Source: SG-bin7 sp964498095
GTDB taxonomy: Bacteria; Bdellovibrionota; Bdellovibrionia; Bdellovibrionales; SG-bin7
DNA: 64,000 nt
Assembly: GCA_964498095.1 (NCBI GenBank)
Contig: CAZCFY010000007.1
Span: 62,001 to 126,000 of the forward strand
Direction of reading: 5' to 3'
Below, one piece after another: positions 51,179-60,143 of this stretch. A program made the translations under genes and the position numbers. The notes beneath the pieces were generated by a model. That model searched no databases, was not told the origin of the DNA, and saw only the letters and a program-made list of their open reading frames with translations. The stretch's first letter is position 1, and the number at the start of each line of letters is the position of its first letter.

Positions 51179-52077
51179 TCCAGGCACCTAACAACATTCA
51201 CGGCGATTTCGTTATACAGAAAATAGCCGTTTTGACCGTTTTCGCTGGAGTAAATAAACGCGTTTTGATTTGGCAGAAAGGTAATAGCCTCTTGTTGGCG
51301 GAGCTGTTCGATTGCGACGGGCTGATAGTCCACGCCAAGCTTCATTTTCTCGGTGGTCATAATGGGCTGACTAAGATCAATGTTAAATTCCCAGGCCCTT
51401 AAGTACGTTAAGAGTATAAAGCGTTTACCGTCAGAGGAAATCGTCATTCCGGTAACGACTAAATCTTCAATGTTTGAGTTTTTCGATAGTTTAGGAAGAT
51501 CAACTTCTCCCAAGTGAACTAATTTTTCACCGGGATTAAAAATCGAGGTTTTAAAAATCTGCGCGGGCCGGCCTTCCTTTTTCTTTTTTTCTTTTGTGAC
51601 GATAACAAGATCGCCGTTAGGATGAAGCGCCATGGCTTCGGCATTATGGGGACCCTCGGGATACTTTAGTCTCCAAGTGTCTAGTACCTTCGCGGAGTCG
51701 CCGAAATCAGTCTCACGCAAAATAATAATCTTAATTTCCGCACGGCTTCGCTCATTATCACCGATATCGGCGATATAAATGCAGTCGCCTTTTTTATCGG
51801 GGCATTGCCCGTACGCGAGATCTTCGGCATCTTTCGCTTTTATTTCTTCGAGCGACACCTCTTTAACTTTTTTTCCTTTAAAGTCGCTAATGATAAGTGC
51901 GCTAATTTTTCCATCATTAATGTGATAAATCCGGTCGGGAAAATTTTTTGAAACAATAATTCCACTGGCTTCCGCAGCAACTTTTGGGACATCTCCCCAG
52001 CGCTCGGAGGGCGCCCATTTTTTACAAAGGTCCGCCTGAGCTGACTGCGAAAATAAAATCAAAAGCGTAAGAAACAT
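51175..52077 (-). CDS. Exported beta-propeller-like protein
   Basis: ATG at 52077 is chosen because GGAGGAG lies just upstream, giving a signal peptide (MFLTLLILFSQSAQA) and 300 residues. The chain is made of repeated strands with DG.I/D.GDNE-type turns (FPDRIYHINDGKISALII, CIYIADIGDNERSRAEIKII, MALHPNGDLVIVTKEK), which suggests a beta-propeller. Cysteines near both ends may form a disulfide. Follows the SDR gene by 8 bases. Confidence 0.7.
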   Translation of the reverse strand: MFLTLLILFSQSAQADLCKKWAPSERWGDVPKVAAEASGIIVSKNFPDRIYHINDGKISALIISDFKGKKVKEVSLEEIKAKDAEDLAYGQCPDKKGDCIYIADIGDNERSRAEIKIIILRETDFGDSAKVLDTWRLKYPEGPHNAEAMALHPNGDLVIVTKEKKKKEGRPAQIFKTSIFNPGEKLVHLGEVDLPKLSKNSNIEDLVVTGMTISSDGKRFILLTYLRAWEFNIDLSQPIMTTEKMKLGVDYQPVAIEQLRQQEAITFLPNQNAFIYSSENGQNGYFLYNEIAVNVVRCLD

Positions 52078-52085
52078 ATCTCCTC

Positions 52086-52847
52086 CTAAGGCCGGCGGTA
52101 AACTTGCCCAATAGACGCCTGATCGGTGGGAAAGACTACCATTTCTTGAATATTCACATGCGCAGGCCGGTTTAAGCTCCACCAAATACACTCGGCAATA
52201 TCTTGGGCTGATAGTGGTTTAAAGTTGGCGTAAACTTCTTTAGCTTTTTCTTCGTCTTTAAAGCGCACGATACTAAATTCAGTTTCCACCATTCCTGGCT
52301 CAATATTTGTGACGCGAATATTTGTACCCTCTAAATCCATGCGTAAGCCTTCACTTATCGCCCGCACCGCAAATTTTGAAGCGCAATAAACGGTGCCCGC
52401 CTTATAACTCCAGCGGCCGGCGACGCTGCCAATATTTATTATATGACCGCGCTTCTTTTTTAACATTGCGGGGACTACTAAGCGGGTCATATAGAGAAGG
52501 CCTTTAATGTTGGTATCTATCATCTGATCAAAATCTTCTAGGCTTCCGGTTTGAACGAGATCGCGACCCACCGCTAGTCCAGCATTATTAACAAGTACGG
52601 AAACTCGGGGGAGCTTCTTTTCGAGATCTTGAATCGCTCTTTTGACTTCGGACTTCTTGGATACGTCAAAACAAACGGTAATAACCTCATTGGATTTCGC
52701 CTTAAGCTTTTTGGCGATTTTTTGCAGGCGATCATCGCGGCGGCCAGTTAATATAAGGTTATACCCATGTTCAGCAAGTAAATGGGCCGTGGCCTCACCA
52801 ATACCTGCGGTTGCTCCTGTAATAATTGCTAAGTTTCCATTAGCCAT
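52086..52847 (-). CDS. SDR-family NAD(P)-dependent oxidoreductase (YdfG-like)
   Basis: The 253-residue protein has the cofactor loop IITGATAGIGEATAHLL, NNAGLAVG, INIGSVAGRWSYKAG and the catalytic YCASK. VSKKSEVKRAIQDLE and EPGMVETEFS also match the YdfG/serine-3-dehydrogenase group. It probably reduces a hydroxy acid or ketone; the substrate is unproven. First gene of a two-gene unit with the propeller protein. Confidence 0.9.
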   Translation of the reverse strand: MANGNLAIITGATAGIGEATAHLLAEHGYNLILTGRRDDRLQKIAKKLKAKSNEVITVCFDVSKKSEVKRAIQDLEKKLPRVSVLVNNAGLAVGRDLVQTGSLEDFDQMIDTNIKGLLYMTRLVVPAMLKKKRGHIINIGSVAGRWSYKAGTVYCASKFAVRAISEGLRMDLEGTNIRVTNIEPGMVETEFSIVRFKDEEKAKEVYANFKPLSAQDIAECIWWSLNRPAHVNIQEMVVFPTDQASIGQVYRRP

Positions 52848-52897
52848 GCATCTAAATTCTTGCCTTAAATTTCTAAAAATGAAAAGAACTTATACAA

Positions 52898-53818
52898 ATG
52901 AATTGGCTAGAAGAAAGTTTTAAGCGGCGTAAGCCTTTATTAGCGAATACAAATGTGTTTCGGGCAATTCACCGCGGTGAAGCTCCTGATTTGGACATAG
53001 CGGTGGACATTTACGGCAATTATTTTTGTGCGATGATTTACAGTGGCTCGATTTCCGCGCAGGTTCTCGAAAGAGTCTCCGCCGAATACAGTTGCCGCGG
53101 CGGTGTTATCAAGTTTCCACAGAAAGATCCCCACAAACAGGGTTGGGTAAAAGATTTAGAAATCGCTGGCGAGCGACCACCTTCGTGGTTTGAGGTTACG
53201 GAAAATAATTTACGCTTTAAAGTTACCTTAACCGAAAAACAACATACGGGACTATTTTTAGATCAAAGGGACAACCGTGCGTGGGTGCACGCGCTTAGCA
53301 AAGATGCTCTCGTCGCCAACTTATTTAGTTATACTTGCTCTTTTTCTGTCGCGGCGGCCCACGCGGGCGCAAAAAAAATTCATTCCGTGGATATTTCAAA
53401 AGCATTTCTGGATTGGGGCAAAGAAAATTTTGTCCTTAATAATTTAAAACCCGAAGGACATTATTTCTTTGCCGATGATGTTCGCGATTGGCTTGATAGG
53501 CGCCTTAAAAATATTGAGCAAGGCAAGGAACCAAAGTTTGATCTCATTATTTGTGACCCGCCAAGCTTTGCTCAGGGATCAAAAAATCAGCCGCCATTTA
53601 AGGTGGAAAGAGAATGGCCAAACTTGTGCGCGGGAATTTCCAAGATCTTAAATCCTAACGGAAAAATTTTATTTTCAAATAATCTGCAAGAGCGGCCGGA
53701 TAAGTTTTTTAAAGATCATATGGCGAAGTTTTTTTCTTTCGAGGAGGTCCCCACGCAGACCGACTTCGTGGGGACCTTTCACGCCCGCTACTTTAGGGCG
53801 TCTCCGCAGAAGCGCTGA
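52898..53818 (+). CDS. RlmI-like class I SAM-dependent rRNA methyltransferase
   Basis: The 306-residue protein has an N-terminal RNA-binding-like region and a Rossmann methyltransferase domain. TGLFLDQRDNR, LFSYTCSFSVAAAHAGAKKIHSVD (the SAM loop; landmark only) and LIICDPPSFAQG are typical of RlmI/RlmL-type 23S rRNA cytosine-5 or guanine methyltransferases. The PUA domain of true RlmI is absent. Its end overlaps the convergent gene by 26 bases, and a hairpin (53745-53777) lies inside the last codons. Confidence 0.85.
   Translation: MNWLEESFKRRKPLLANTNVFRAIHRGEAPDLDIAVDIYGNYFCAMIYSGSISAQVLERVSAEYSCRGGVIKFPQKDPHKQGWVKDLEIAGERPPSWFEVTENNLRFKVTLTEKQHTGLFLDQRDNRAWVHALSKDALVANLFSYTCSFSVAAAHAGAKKIHSVDISKAFLDWGKENFVLNNLKPEGHYFFADDVRDWLDRRLKNIEQGKEPKFDLIICDPPSFAQGSKNQPPFKVEREWPNLCAGISKILNPNGKILFSNNLQERPDKFFKDHMAKFFSFEEVPTQTDFVGTFHARYFRASPQKR
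53745..53777. terminator. Inverted repeat embedded in the 3' end of a coding region
   Basis: AGGTCCCCACG at 53745-53755 is the exact reverse complement of CGTGGGGACCT at 53767-53777, an 11-bp GC-rich stem with an 11-nt loop. It lies ~40 bases before the methyltransferase stop, in the convergent zone with the Cys-rich protein gene, so it may stop transcripts from both strands. Confidence 0.45.
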
Positions 53819-54326
53819 CGGGCGCTTCTTTGGCGACATGACTGGCGTAGAGATAGCTCTCTAAGCCAATTTTCTCGCTTTTACTGTCTAAGCTCGCCGA
53901 ACGCTGACAGCGCGTGCGCGAAACTTCGTTTAGCACTTCGTTACAATCAGAATAAGTCGACGACCGGCAATTTGTCGCGCCTGATGACTGGCAACGACGA
54001 AGCGCCTCGTCCGCGGTCTGATAACGGTCATGTCCAATGGCTTGAATACTTACGCTCTCACCACTGGGACTAGTGCCCTTGGCCGTACAACTATAGGAAA
54101 CCTCACTACACTTTTGATAGCAGCCCCCGTGTTTTGATAAACACTCGCCACAGCTACCATGTCCTCCCCCATGTTCCTCCCAGCCATCATCGTGGGCGTT
54201 ACAAACGAGGTTTGGACCAGGTCGTTTTGTCGGGTTACGCGAACCCATTGCAAACGAGGTTGTTGTCATGGTCACAAGTGCAATCATGATTAGTAGCAAA
54301 TAAGTATAGATGATTTCCCTTTTCAT
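53793..54326 (-). CDS. Exported cysteine-rich protein
   Basis: ATG at 54326 is chosen because CCGGAGGG lies just before it. The 177-residue product has a signal peptide (MKREIIYTYLLLIMIALVTM...) and ten cysteines in the mature part, including a dense patch (CGECLSKHGGCYQKCSEV) and later RCQSSGATNCRSSTYSDC. That suggests a disulfide-stabilised secreted protein. No known family is recognised. Confidence 0.72.
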   Translation of the reverse strand: MKREIIYTYLLLIMIALVTMTTTSFAMGSRNPTKRPGPNLVCNAHDDGWEEHGGGHGSCGECLSKHGGCYQKCSEVSYSCTAKGTSPSGESVSIQAIGHDRYQTADEALRRCQSSGATNCRSSTYSDCNEVLNEVSRTRCQRSASLDSKSEKIGLESYLYASHVAKEAPVSASAETP

Positions 54327-54362
54327 AAGCCCTCCGGAAGGACCTATGAGCAAGGGACGTGC

Positions 54363-55121
54363 CTATTTTTTGGAGCCAGAATGGGACTGCCGTTTAAATA
54401 CTTGGAAATACACCATCGTTGCGAACAAGAGACCCGAAGAAATGAGCGGAACAATAAATCCCGCGTAGCCCATTTTCAAAAAAGTGAGACTGCCGATGGT
54501 GGAACCGACACCAAAAAAAATGATGATTCCAATTCGCATCAAGTTTGCTTTGACTTCGTCGTCCCTTAAACTTGGTAATTTTTCGCCGTGTAAAACTCTC
54601 ACGATACCAAGACCGAGATCCGTTGTAATTCCAGTCAAATGAGTCGTACGAACGACCGACCTAGAAACTGTGGTTATTGTGCCATTTTGAATTCCGCAGA
54701 CCATACACAGAAGTGCTAACAGAAAATAGTCATTTTTTATTGTCAGCGGCTCCGCGAAATCGCCAAAGACGCCTAGTATTCCCGCCAGATATACCACCAC
54801 TGTGAGGCTGAAAATCAGTCCGAACGTCAAAAAATATTTAGGCTTCTTATGAAGTTTTATGCGTACATCTACGAGTTCGCCAGCGATAACCGAACCTAAA
54901 AGAAAGAACCCGGGAACTACAAGCATTCCCAATGCTCCATTGAAATTGCCGTGGCTTGCCTCAATACCAAAAAATGTTGCAAACCCCGTGACGTGCGAGA
55001 CAAAGCGGTGGCAAGCCATAAATCCACCCGTGTTTAAAAACCCCGCCTGAAATGCCATGGTCAGCCAGACAAAGTAATTAGACCGAGTGTAGTGAGAAAT
55101 CGTTTCGTTTCCGTAAAGCAT
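54363..55121 (-). CDS. DUF1275 (YoaK) membrane protein
   Basis: The 252-residue membrane protein has about six hydrophobic segments and the family's FQAGFLNTGGFMACHRFVSHVTG start, later MVCGIQNGTITTVSRSVVRTTHLTGITTDLG. Function of the family is unknown. It is divergent from lysA with a 43-bp gap. Confidence 0.87.
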   Translation of the reverse strand: MLYGNETISHYTRSNYFVWLTMAFQAGFLNTGGFMACHRFVSHVTGFATFFGIEASHGNFNGALGMLVVPGFFLLGSVIAGELVDVRIKLHKKPKYFLTFGLIFSLTVVVYLAGILGVFGDFAEPLTIKNDYFLLALLCMVCGIQNGTITTVSRSVVRTTHLTGITTDLGLGIVRVLHGEKLPSLRDDEVKANLMRIGIIIFFGVGSTIGSLTFLKMGYAGFIVPLISSGLLFATMVYFQVFKRQSHSGSKK

Positions 55122-55164
55122 AGTTGTTGTTAATGTAGAGTAAATTATTATAAACTCTAAATCA

Positions 55165-56316
55165 ATGACGCTATCGAAAAATAAGATTGAGAGACTTTAT
55201 AAAAAAGCCAAGGGGCCTTATTACCTCTATGACCTTAATGGAATAGCAAAGCGCTGCAAACAATTTCAGTCGGCCATTAAATTAGGTCGCCTGAGCATTC
55301 ACTACGCGATGAAGGCCAATGCAAATAAAAAAGTTTTACAGACAATTAGAAAAGCAGGTTTTGGAATTGATGCGGTATCCGGCGGTGAACTGAAGAGGGC
55401 ACTAAGCATTGGCTTTAAACCTAAGCAAATCATTTTTTCCGGCGTTGGGAAAACTCAAACAGAGCTTGAGCTGGCAATTCGCCGGTCAATCAAACAAATC
55501 AACATAGAAAGTGTGGAAGAGTTAAAGAGAATTGCGGTATTGACAAAAAGAATCGGCAAGCGCATCGACATTGGCGTTCGGGTAAATCCCAACATATCAG
55601 CTAAGACACATCCTTATATCACAACCGGATTTCACAAAAATAAGTTTGGCGTTGACCTCAGTTCCATGAAGGATATCGAAAAAGTACTTAATGAAAATGG
55701 CGATCATTTAAGATTCGTCAGCCTATCCATGCATGTTGGTTCTCAGATTCATGATCTAAAAGTTTTTTCGGATGCGATAAAGAAAGGACTGTTTCTAATC
55801 AAAAGCCTAAAAAAACGCGGTTGGCCGATCTCGCGTTTTGATATTGGGGGCGGACTTGGAATTGATTACCATAAAAATGCAAGTGATGATCGGCGTACTA
55901 TTGCTCGGTATGGAAAGCTTATCACGCGGCTTCTTATAAATTCAGATTTAGATATTATGCTTGAACCGGGACGCGTCCTTGTCGCCCGATTCGGAGCCCT
56001 AGTTTCGGAAGTACAGTATATCAAACGAAATCGTTCGCGTACTTTTGCGATATTAGATACAGGCTCTCACCATTTAATTCGCCCAGCCCTTTATGGTGCC
56101 TATCACCGGATTATTCCGCTGACAAAACGAACCCAGTTCTTTACTTACCAAATTGTTGGACCACTTTGTGAGTCTTCCGACTTTTTAGCAAATGACCGAA
56201 AAATCTCGGAACTTCGGCAGGGGGATTTAGTTGTTATCGCTGACGCCGGAGCCTATGGGTATTCAATGGCGTCGACGTATAATCTTCACAAGTTGCCAGA
56301 AGAGTATAATTTATAA
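55165..56316 (+). CDS. lysA: Diaminopimelate decarboxylase
   Basis: The 383-residue fold-III PLP enzyme forms lysine from meso-diaminopimelate. The PLP lysine is Lys 50 in SIHYAMKANANK; VSGGEL, HVGSQIHDL, DIGGGLGIDY (phosphate-binding) and EPGRVLVA follow. The substrate-site CESSDFLA and C-terminal ADAGAYGYSMAS are complete. Palindromic repeat copy 2 lies right after it. Confidence 0.94.
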   Translation: MTLSKNKIERLYKKAKGPYYLYDLNGIAKRCKQFQSAIKLGRLSIHYAMKANANKKVLQTIRKAGFGIDAVSGGELKRALSIGFKPKQIIFSGVGKTQTELELAIRRSIKQINIESVEELKRIAVLTKRIGKRIDIGVRVNPNISAKTHPYITTGFHKNKFGVDLSSMKDIEKVLNENGDHLRFVSLSMHVGSQIHDLKVFSDAIKKGLFLIKSLKKRGWPISRFDIGGGLGIDYHKNASDDRRTIARYGKLITRLLINSDLDIMLEPGRVLVARFGALVSEVQYIKRNRSRTFAILDTGSHHLIRPALYGAYHRIIPLTKRTQFFTYQIVGPLCESSDFLANDRKISELRQGDLVVIADAGAYGYSMASTYNLHKLPEEYNL

Positions 56317-56329
56317 GTACTTGACGCAG

Positions 56330-56361
56330 CATGGACTTGAAAAGGTGTCAGGCACCTTTTT
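56330..56361 (-). repeat. 32-nt palindromic repeat, copy 2 (inverted)
   Basis: This is an exact reverse-complement copy of bases 50562-50593, about 5.8 kb away. On the plus strand it begins CATGGACTTG and continues AAAAGGTGTCAGGCACCTTT, ending over the stop codon of the DHS-like gene. It lies 13 bases after the lysA stop. Both copies sit at gene 3' ends with the core hairpin next to a stop codon. Confidence 0.8.
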
Positions 56362-57328
56362 ATTGCTCCAAAATATAGGCGAACATTAGGGGTGCGACGA
56401 TCGAGGCGTCTGACTCTACGATAAATTTCGGTGTCTCGATAGAAAGTTTTCCCCAAGTAATTTTCTCGTTGGGAACGGCACCAGAGTACGACCCGTAACT
56501 TGTGGTGGAGTCACTGATCTGACAGAAATAAGACCATTTCGGAACTTCCTTTTCCAAATCCTGTTCGAGCATAGGAACAACACAAATGGGGAAGTCACCG
56601 GCAATACCGCCACCAATTTGGAAGAAACCAATTCCTTGTTTTGGACAAGCCTTTTGGTACCAATCTGCCAGTTCAATCATGTAATCAATGCCGGTTTTAA
56701 CTACGGTGCGATCAACTTTGCCTTCAATGATTCGGCCAGCGAAAATATTTCCTGTTGTTGAATCTTCCCAACCGGGTACAAACATTGGCAGATTTTTTTG
56801 TGCGGCCGCCACCAACCAAGAATCCTTGGGATTAATTTGATAGTCCTTTGCTAAAGTCTCTTCGCGGATAAGTTTGTAGAGATACTCGTGCGGAAAATTA
56901 GCTTTCTTAGCTTTCGTGTTGTCTTGCCAAAGTTTCAAAACGTGATGCTCAATTTTACGAATCGCTTCAGCTTCGGGAATACACGTATCAGTCACGCGGT
57001 TCAGATGTTTATCTAAAAGTTTCTGCTCATCCTCGGGAGTGAGATCACGGTAATTAGGAACACGTACATAATGGTCGTGCGCAACAAGATTGTAAATGTC
57101 TTCCTCAAGGTTCGCGCCGGTACAAGTGATCGCGTGAACTTTATCCTTACGGATCATTTCGGCCAGTGACAATCCCAATTCTCCCGAACTCATGGCGCCG
57201 GCCAAAGTCACCATCATTTTACCGCCTTTATCGAGGTGAGTTTTATAACCCTGGGCAGCGTCCTTTAAAGCGGCGGCGTTGAAGTGACGGTAGTGGTGGT
57301 CAATAAATTGAGAAATGGGGCCCTTCAT
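56360..57328 (-). CDS. Deoxyhypusine synthase-family protein
   Basis: The 322-residue protein has the DHS/homospermidine-synthase layout: VTLAGAMSSGELGLSLAEMI, TCTGANLEEDIYNLV, FFQIGGGIAGDFPICVVPM (landmark only) and SYSGAVPNEKITWGKLS. The last contains the lysine that forms the enzyme-imine in eukaryotic DHS. Bacteria lack eIF5A, so a polyamine product such as homospermidine or another acceptor is likelier. An AGGAG site precedes the ATG. Confidence 0.85.
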   Translation of the reverse strand: MKGPISQFIDHHYRHFNAAALKDAAQGYKTHLDKGGKMMVTLAGAMSSGELGLSLAEMIRKDKVHAITCTGANLEEDIYNLVAHDHYVRVPNYRDLTPEDEQKLLDKHLNRVTDTCIPEAEAIRKIEHHVLKLWQDNTKAKKANFPHEYLYKLIREETLAKDYQINPKDSWLVAAAQKNLPMFVPGWEDSTTGNIFAGRIIEGKVDRTVVKTGIDYMIELADWYQKACPKQGIGFFQIGGGIAGDFPICVVPMLEQDLEKEVPKWSYFCQISDSTTSYGSYSGAVPNEKITWGKLSIETPKFIVESDASIVAPLMFAYILEQ

Positions 57329-57392
57329 AACTAAAACTCCTCGTAAAAGTTAACGGAGTTATAGCAACAAGCTAATCCCAGTGTCAAACGGG

Positions 57393-57944
57393 CTAATCGA
57401 GTTCTTGATCGGGATCGTGATGGTAACGAACATATTCTTCGGTAAAAGCGAGCTTATTTCTATCAGTGACCTTATCGACGAAAAGAATTCCATCCAAATG
57501 ATCAAATTCATGCTGAAAAACAGTCGCCAGAAAGCCATCCCCGTCCATCTTTACTTCTTTCCCGTGGCGATCTAAGAATTCTATCTTAATTTTTTGCGGT
57601 CTTTCTACCCAACCGCGTATACCCGGAACAGATAAGCAGCCTTCCCAAAATCCTTTGGTCTTTTTATCGATGATAGTAACTTTGGGATTTATACAGACAA
57701 GCAACTCCTGCTTTCCCGCGTTTTCATAGCGTTCGCTATTTAAATTAAATTCGATGACCGAAATTCTCAATGACTCATGCACTTGCGGAGCCGCAAGACC
57801 GACACCGTCATACTCGTGCATGGTTTCGATCATATCATCAATCAGGCGCTGGATCGCGTCTGAAGCAATATCAGATTTTTTTACTTCTTTGGCCTTCTTG
57901 CGCAAAACCGGATGACCCATGCGCGCGACCTTTAAAATTGCCAT
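57393..57944 (-). CDS. def: Peptide deformylase
   Basis: ATG at 57944 overlaps the upstream glutamate synthase stop (TAATG), giving 183 residues. The three PDF motifs are GVGLAAPQV, EGCLSVPG (metal Cys 103) and QHEFDHLDG (His 145, Glu 146, His 149). It removes N-formyl groups from new proteins. The longer in-frame start would lie inside the upstream gene. Confidence 0.95.
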   Translation of the reverse strand: MAILKVARMGHPVLRKKAKEVKKSDIASDAIQRLIDDMIETMHEYDGVGLAAPQVHESLRISVIEFNLNSERYENAGKQELLVCINPKVTIIDKKTKGFWEGCLSVPGIRGWVERPQKIKIEFLDRHGKEVKMDGDGFLATVFQHEFDHLDGILFVDKVTDRNKLAFTEEYVRYHHDPDQELD

Positions 57945-59515
57945 TAGAACATCTCCGCTCGCGAATTTTCCCAAGCATGGTGGTAACTGCCGGGAACTTT
58001 GCCGTCAAGCAATGACCCCGGAGCTAAGTAATCGTAGGCCTCACCATAGTGGCGAACCGTAGAAAAGCTTTCGCGACGGTGAATATGCCAGGGGCGTAAT
58101 TCACTAGGGTGGGAGAGCCCAGAGGCGGCCAATACTTCTAAGAAGCTTTCTATCGTACTGCGATGGTAATTAAATACTCGGGTGGCCTTGTGAGTTGGGT
58201 CAAGGCCTCCCATTAAACCCTTGTCTTGCGTCGCCACTCCTGCGGGACAGTGATTGGAATTGCAGCGCAAAGCTTGAATACAGCCCAAGGCGAACATCAT
58301 TCCACGCGCTGAATTGCAGAGGTCTGCTCCTAACGCGATCTTGGATAAAATATTAAATCCAGTTATGACTTTTCCGCTGACAATGATTTTTAGTTTGTCG
58401 CGGATACCCGTGCCAACCAAAGCATTATGAACAAAAATAAGACCGTCATTAAGGGGCGTTCCCACGGAATTCGAAAACTCTAATGGTGCGGCACCCGTAC
58501 CACCCTCGCCGCCATCGACGGTAATAAAATCGGGATATATTTTTGTTTTAATCATGGCTTTAATAACAGAAAACAATTCGCGGCGTTTGCCGACACAAAA
58601 TTTAAAGCCGACGGGTTTCCCACCCGAGAGGTCGCGCAGTTCCTGTAAAAACTCTACCATTTCCACTGGCGTGTTAAAGGCCGTGTGAAAGGGCGGCGAA
58701 AAAACCGTTTTGCCCACTTCTACACCGCGAATTTCAGCGATTTCTTTTGATACTTTTGCCGCCGGCAAAATTCCGCCGTGACCGGGCTTGGCCCCTTGGG
58801 ACATTTTTAATTCGATCATTTTAACGCTCTCAAGAGTCGCGCGCTCTTTAAACATTTCGGGATTAAATCTTCCGTCTTTTGTGCGGCAACTAAAGTAGCC
58901 TGTTCCCACTTGCCAAACGATGTCGCCCCCTTGCAAGTGAAACGGCGACAGGCCGCCTTCGCCAGTATTGTGATAGAATTTTCCCATTTTAGCGCCACCG
59001 TTTAACGCCATCACAGCATTTTTAGACAAGGCCCCGTAACTCATCGCTGAAATATTAAATAACGATGCTGAGTAAGGCTTTGAACATTGCGAATTGCCAA
59101 TTGTCACCCGCGGCTCTTCGTGGAGCATGGGTTTTGGAACCATCGAATGATTAATCCATTCGTAACCGGGACTGTACATATCCAACTGTGAACCAAAAGG
59201 CAGAGTATCAAGATCCTTTTTGGCGCGCTGATAAATCACCGAGCGCTGCGCGCGGCTAAACGGCTTGCCCTCTTCATAGCTTTCAATAAAATACTGCTGA
59301 ATTTCGGGACGAATCATTTCGAGTAAATAACGAAAATGACCAACGACAGGAAAGTTCCGTAAAATCGAATGTCGCGTTTGAAAACAATCCGAAACTCCCA
59401 CCATAAAAACGGGAATGAGTAAGACAAAACTGTAATAAATGGGCGGCCAAATCAGCCCCGCGATCCCAACAGTGGCCAAAATCGCAACGGACGTTAACCA
59501 AAAGAATTTTCTCAT
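57944..59515 (-). CDS. Membrane-anchored FMN-binding glutamate synthase-family protein
   Basis: The 523-residue protein starts with two membrane helices (residues 4-42). The catalytic core follows: NISAMSYGALSKNAVMAL, GKFYHNTGEGGLSPFH, ELKMSQGAKPGHGGILP, TVDGGEGGTGAAPLEF and GADLCNSARGMMFALGC. Cysteines in GCIQALRCNSNHCPAGVATQ fit a 3Fe-4S cluster. It lacks the glutamine amidotransferase domain, so an ammonia- or alternative-donor reaction is likely. Second-last in an apparent minus-strand operon. Confidence 0.9.
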   Translation of the reverse strand: MRKFFWLTSVAILATVGIAGLIWPPIYYSFVLLIPVFMVGVSDCFQTRHSILRNFPVVGHFRYLLEMIRPEIQQYFIESYEEGKPFSRAQRSVIYQRAKKDLDTLPFGSQLDMYSPGYEWINHSMVPKPMLHEEPRVTIGNSQCSKPYSASLFNISAMSYGALSKNAVMALNGGAKMGKFYHNTGEGGLSPFHLQGGDIVWQVGTGYFSCRTKDGRFNPEMFKERATLESVKMIELKMSQGAKPGHGGILPAAKVSKEIAEIRGVEVGKTVFSPPFHTAFNTPVEMVEFLQELRDLSGGKPVGFKFCVGKRRELFSVIKAMIKTKIYPDFITVDGGEGGTGAAPLEFSNSVGTPLNDGLIFVHNALVGTGIRDKLKIIVSGKVITGFNILSKIALGADLCNSARGMMFALGCIQALRCNSNHCPAGVATQDKGLMGGLDPTHKATRVFNYHRSTIESFLEVLAASGLSHPSELRPWHIHRRESFSTVRHYGEAYDYLAPGSLLDGKVPGSYHHAWENSRAEMF

Positions 59516-59552
59516 ATCAATAGGTTAAATGAGGAAATTCTTGTCGAGTAGT

Positions 59553-60143
59553 CTAGGATTTAAAACCCGAAGCGATGAAAAATATTTCCTTACTTTCCTG
59601 ACGGGTACCCTTGGGTTTTAAGGCGTCAACCGACGAAAAACTAGCCCTTAACATTTTTCGATAATTCTCAAATTCGCCGCTGTGAAAGAATTTAACGACA
59701 AAGGTGCCACCGGGCTTTAATACCTTCTGGGCCGCAAAGAGTGCCATTTCACATAAAGCCATTGAGCGCGCTTGGTCCGCGGATTTTATTCCCGTGGTCT
59801 TTGGTGCCATATCCGAAATAACAACATCGACTTTTGGACCCATGCCATGCTCTTGCAATAATTTCTCAATATCCGTTTCCTCGATGTCGCCTACGACAAA
59901 TACAGCGTTAGGAAGCGAAAGCGTAATCGGTGTAAGGTCGATTCCCAAAAGTTTTCCACTGCCAATTTTTTTGTGAACGTATTGCGACCAAGACCCAGGA
60001 GACGCCCCTAAATCTATAACGGTCTGTCCACCTCTAAAAATACGGTGACGGCGGTCAATTTCTTCGAGTTTATATACCGACCGGGCGACGAAGTTTTCCT
60101 GTTTCGCTTTTTTAAAGTAATAATCCTTGGGATTATATGCCAA
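59553..60143 (-). CDS. rlmE: 23S rRNA 2'-O-ribose methyltransferase RlmE/FtsJ
   Basis: The 196-residue enzyme has ARSVYKLEEIDRRHRIF, the SAM loop TVIDLGASPGSWSQYV, VDVVISDMAPKTTG and GGTFVVKFFHSGEFENY, giving the K-D-K-E tetrad of RlmE. It methylates U2552 of 23S rRNA in known relatives. Start codon directly abuts the upstream lipoprotein stop, so they are co-transcribed. Confidence 0.94.
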   Translation of the reverse strand: MAYNPKDYYFKKAKQENFVARSVYKLEEIDRRHRIFRGGQTVIDLGASPGSWSQYVHKKIGSGKLLGIDLTPITLSLPNAVFVVGDIEETDIEKLLQEHGMGPKVDVVISDMAPKTTGIKSADQARSMALCEMALFAAQKVLKPGGTFVVKFFHSGEFENYRKMLRASFSSVDALKPKGTRQESKEIFFIASGFKS

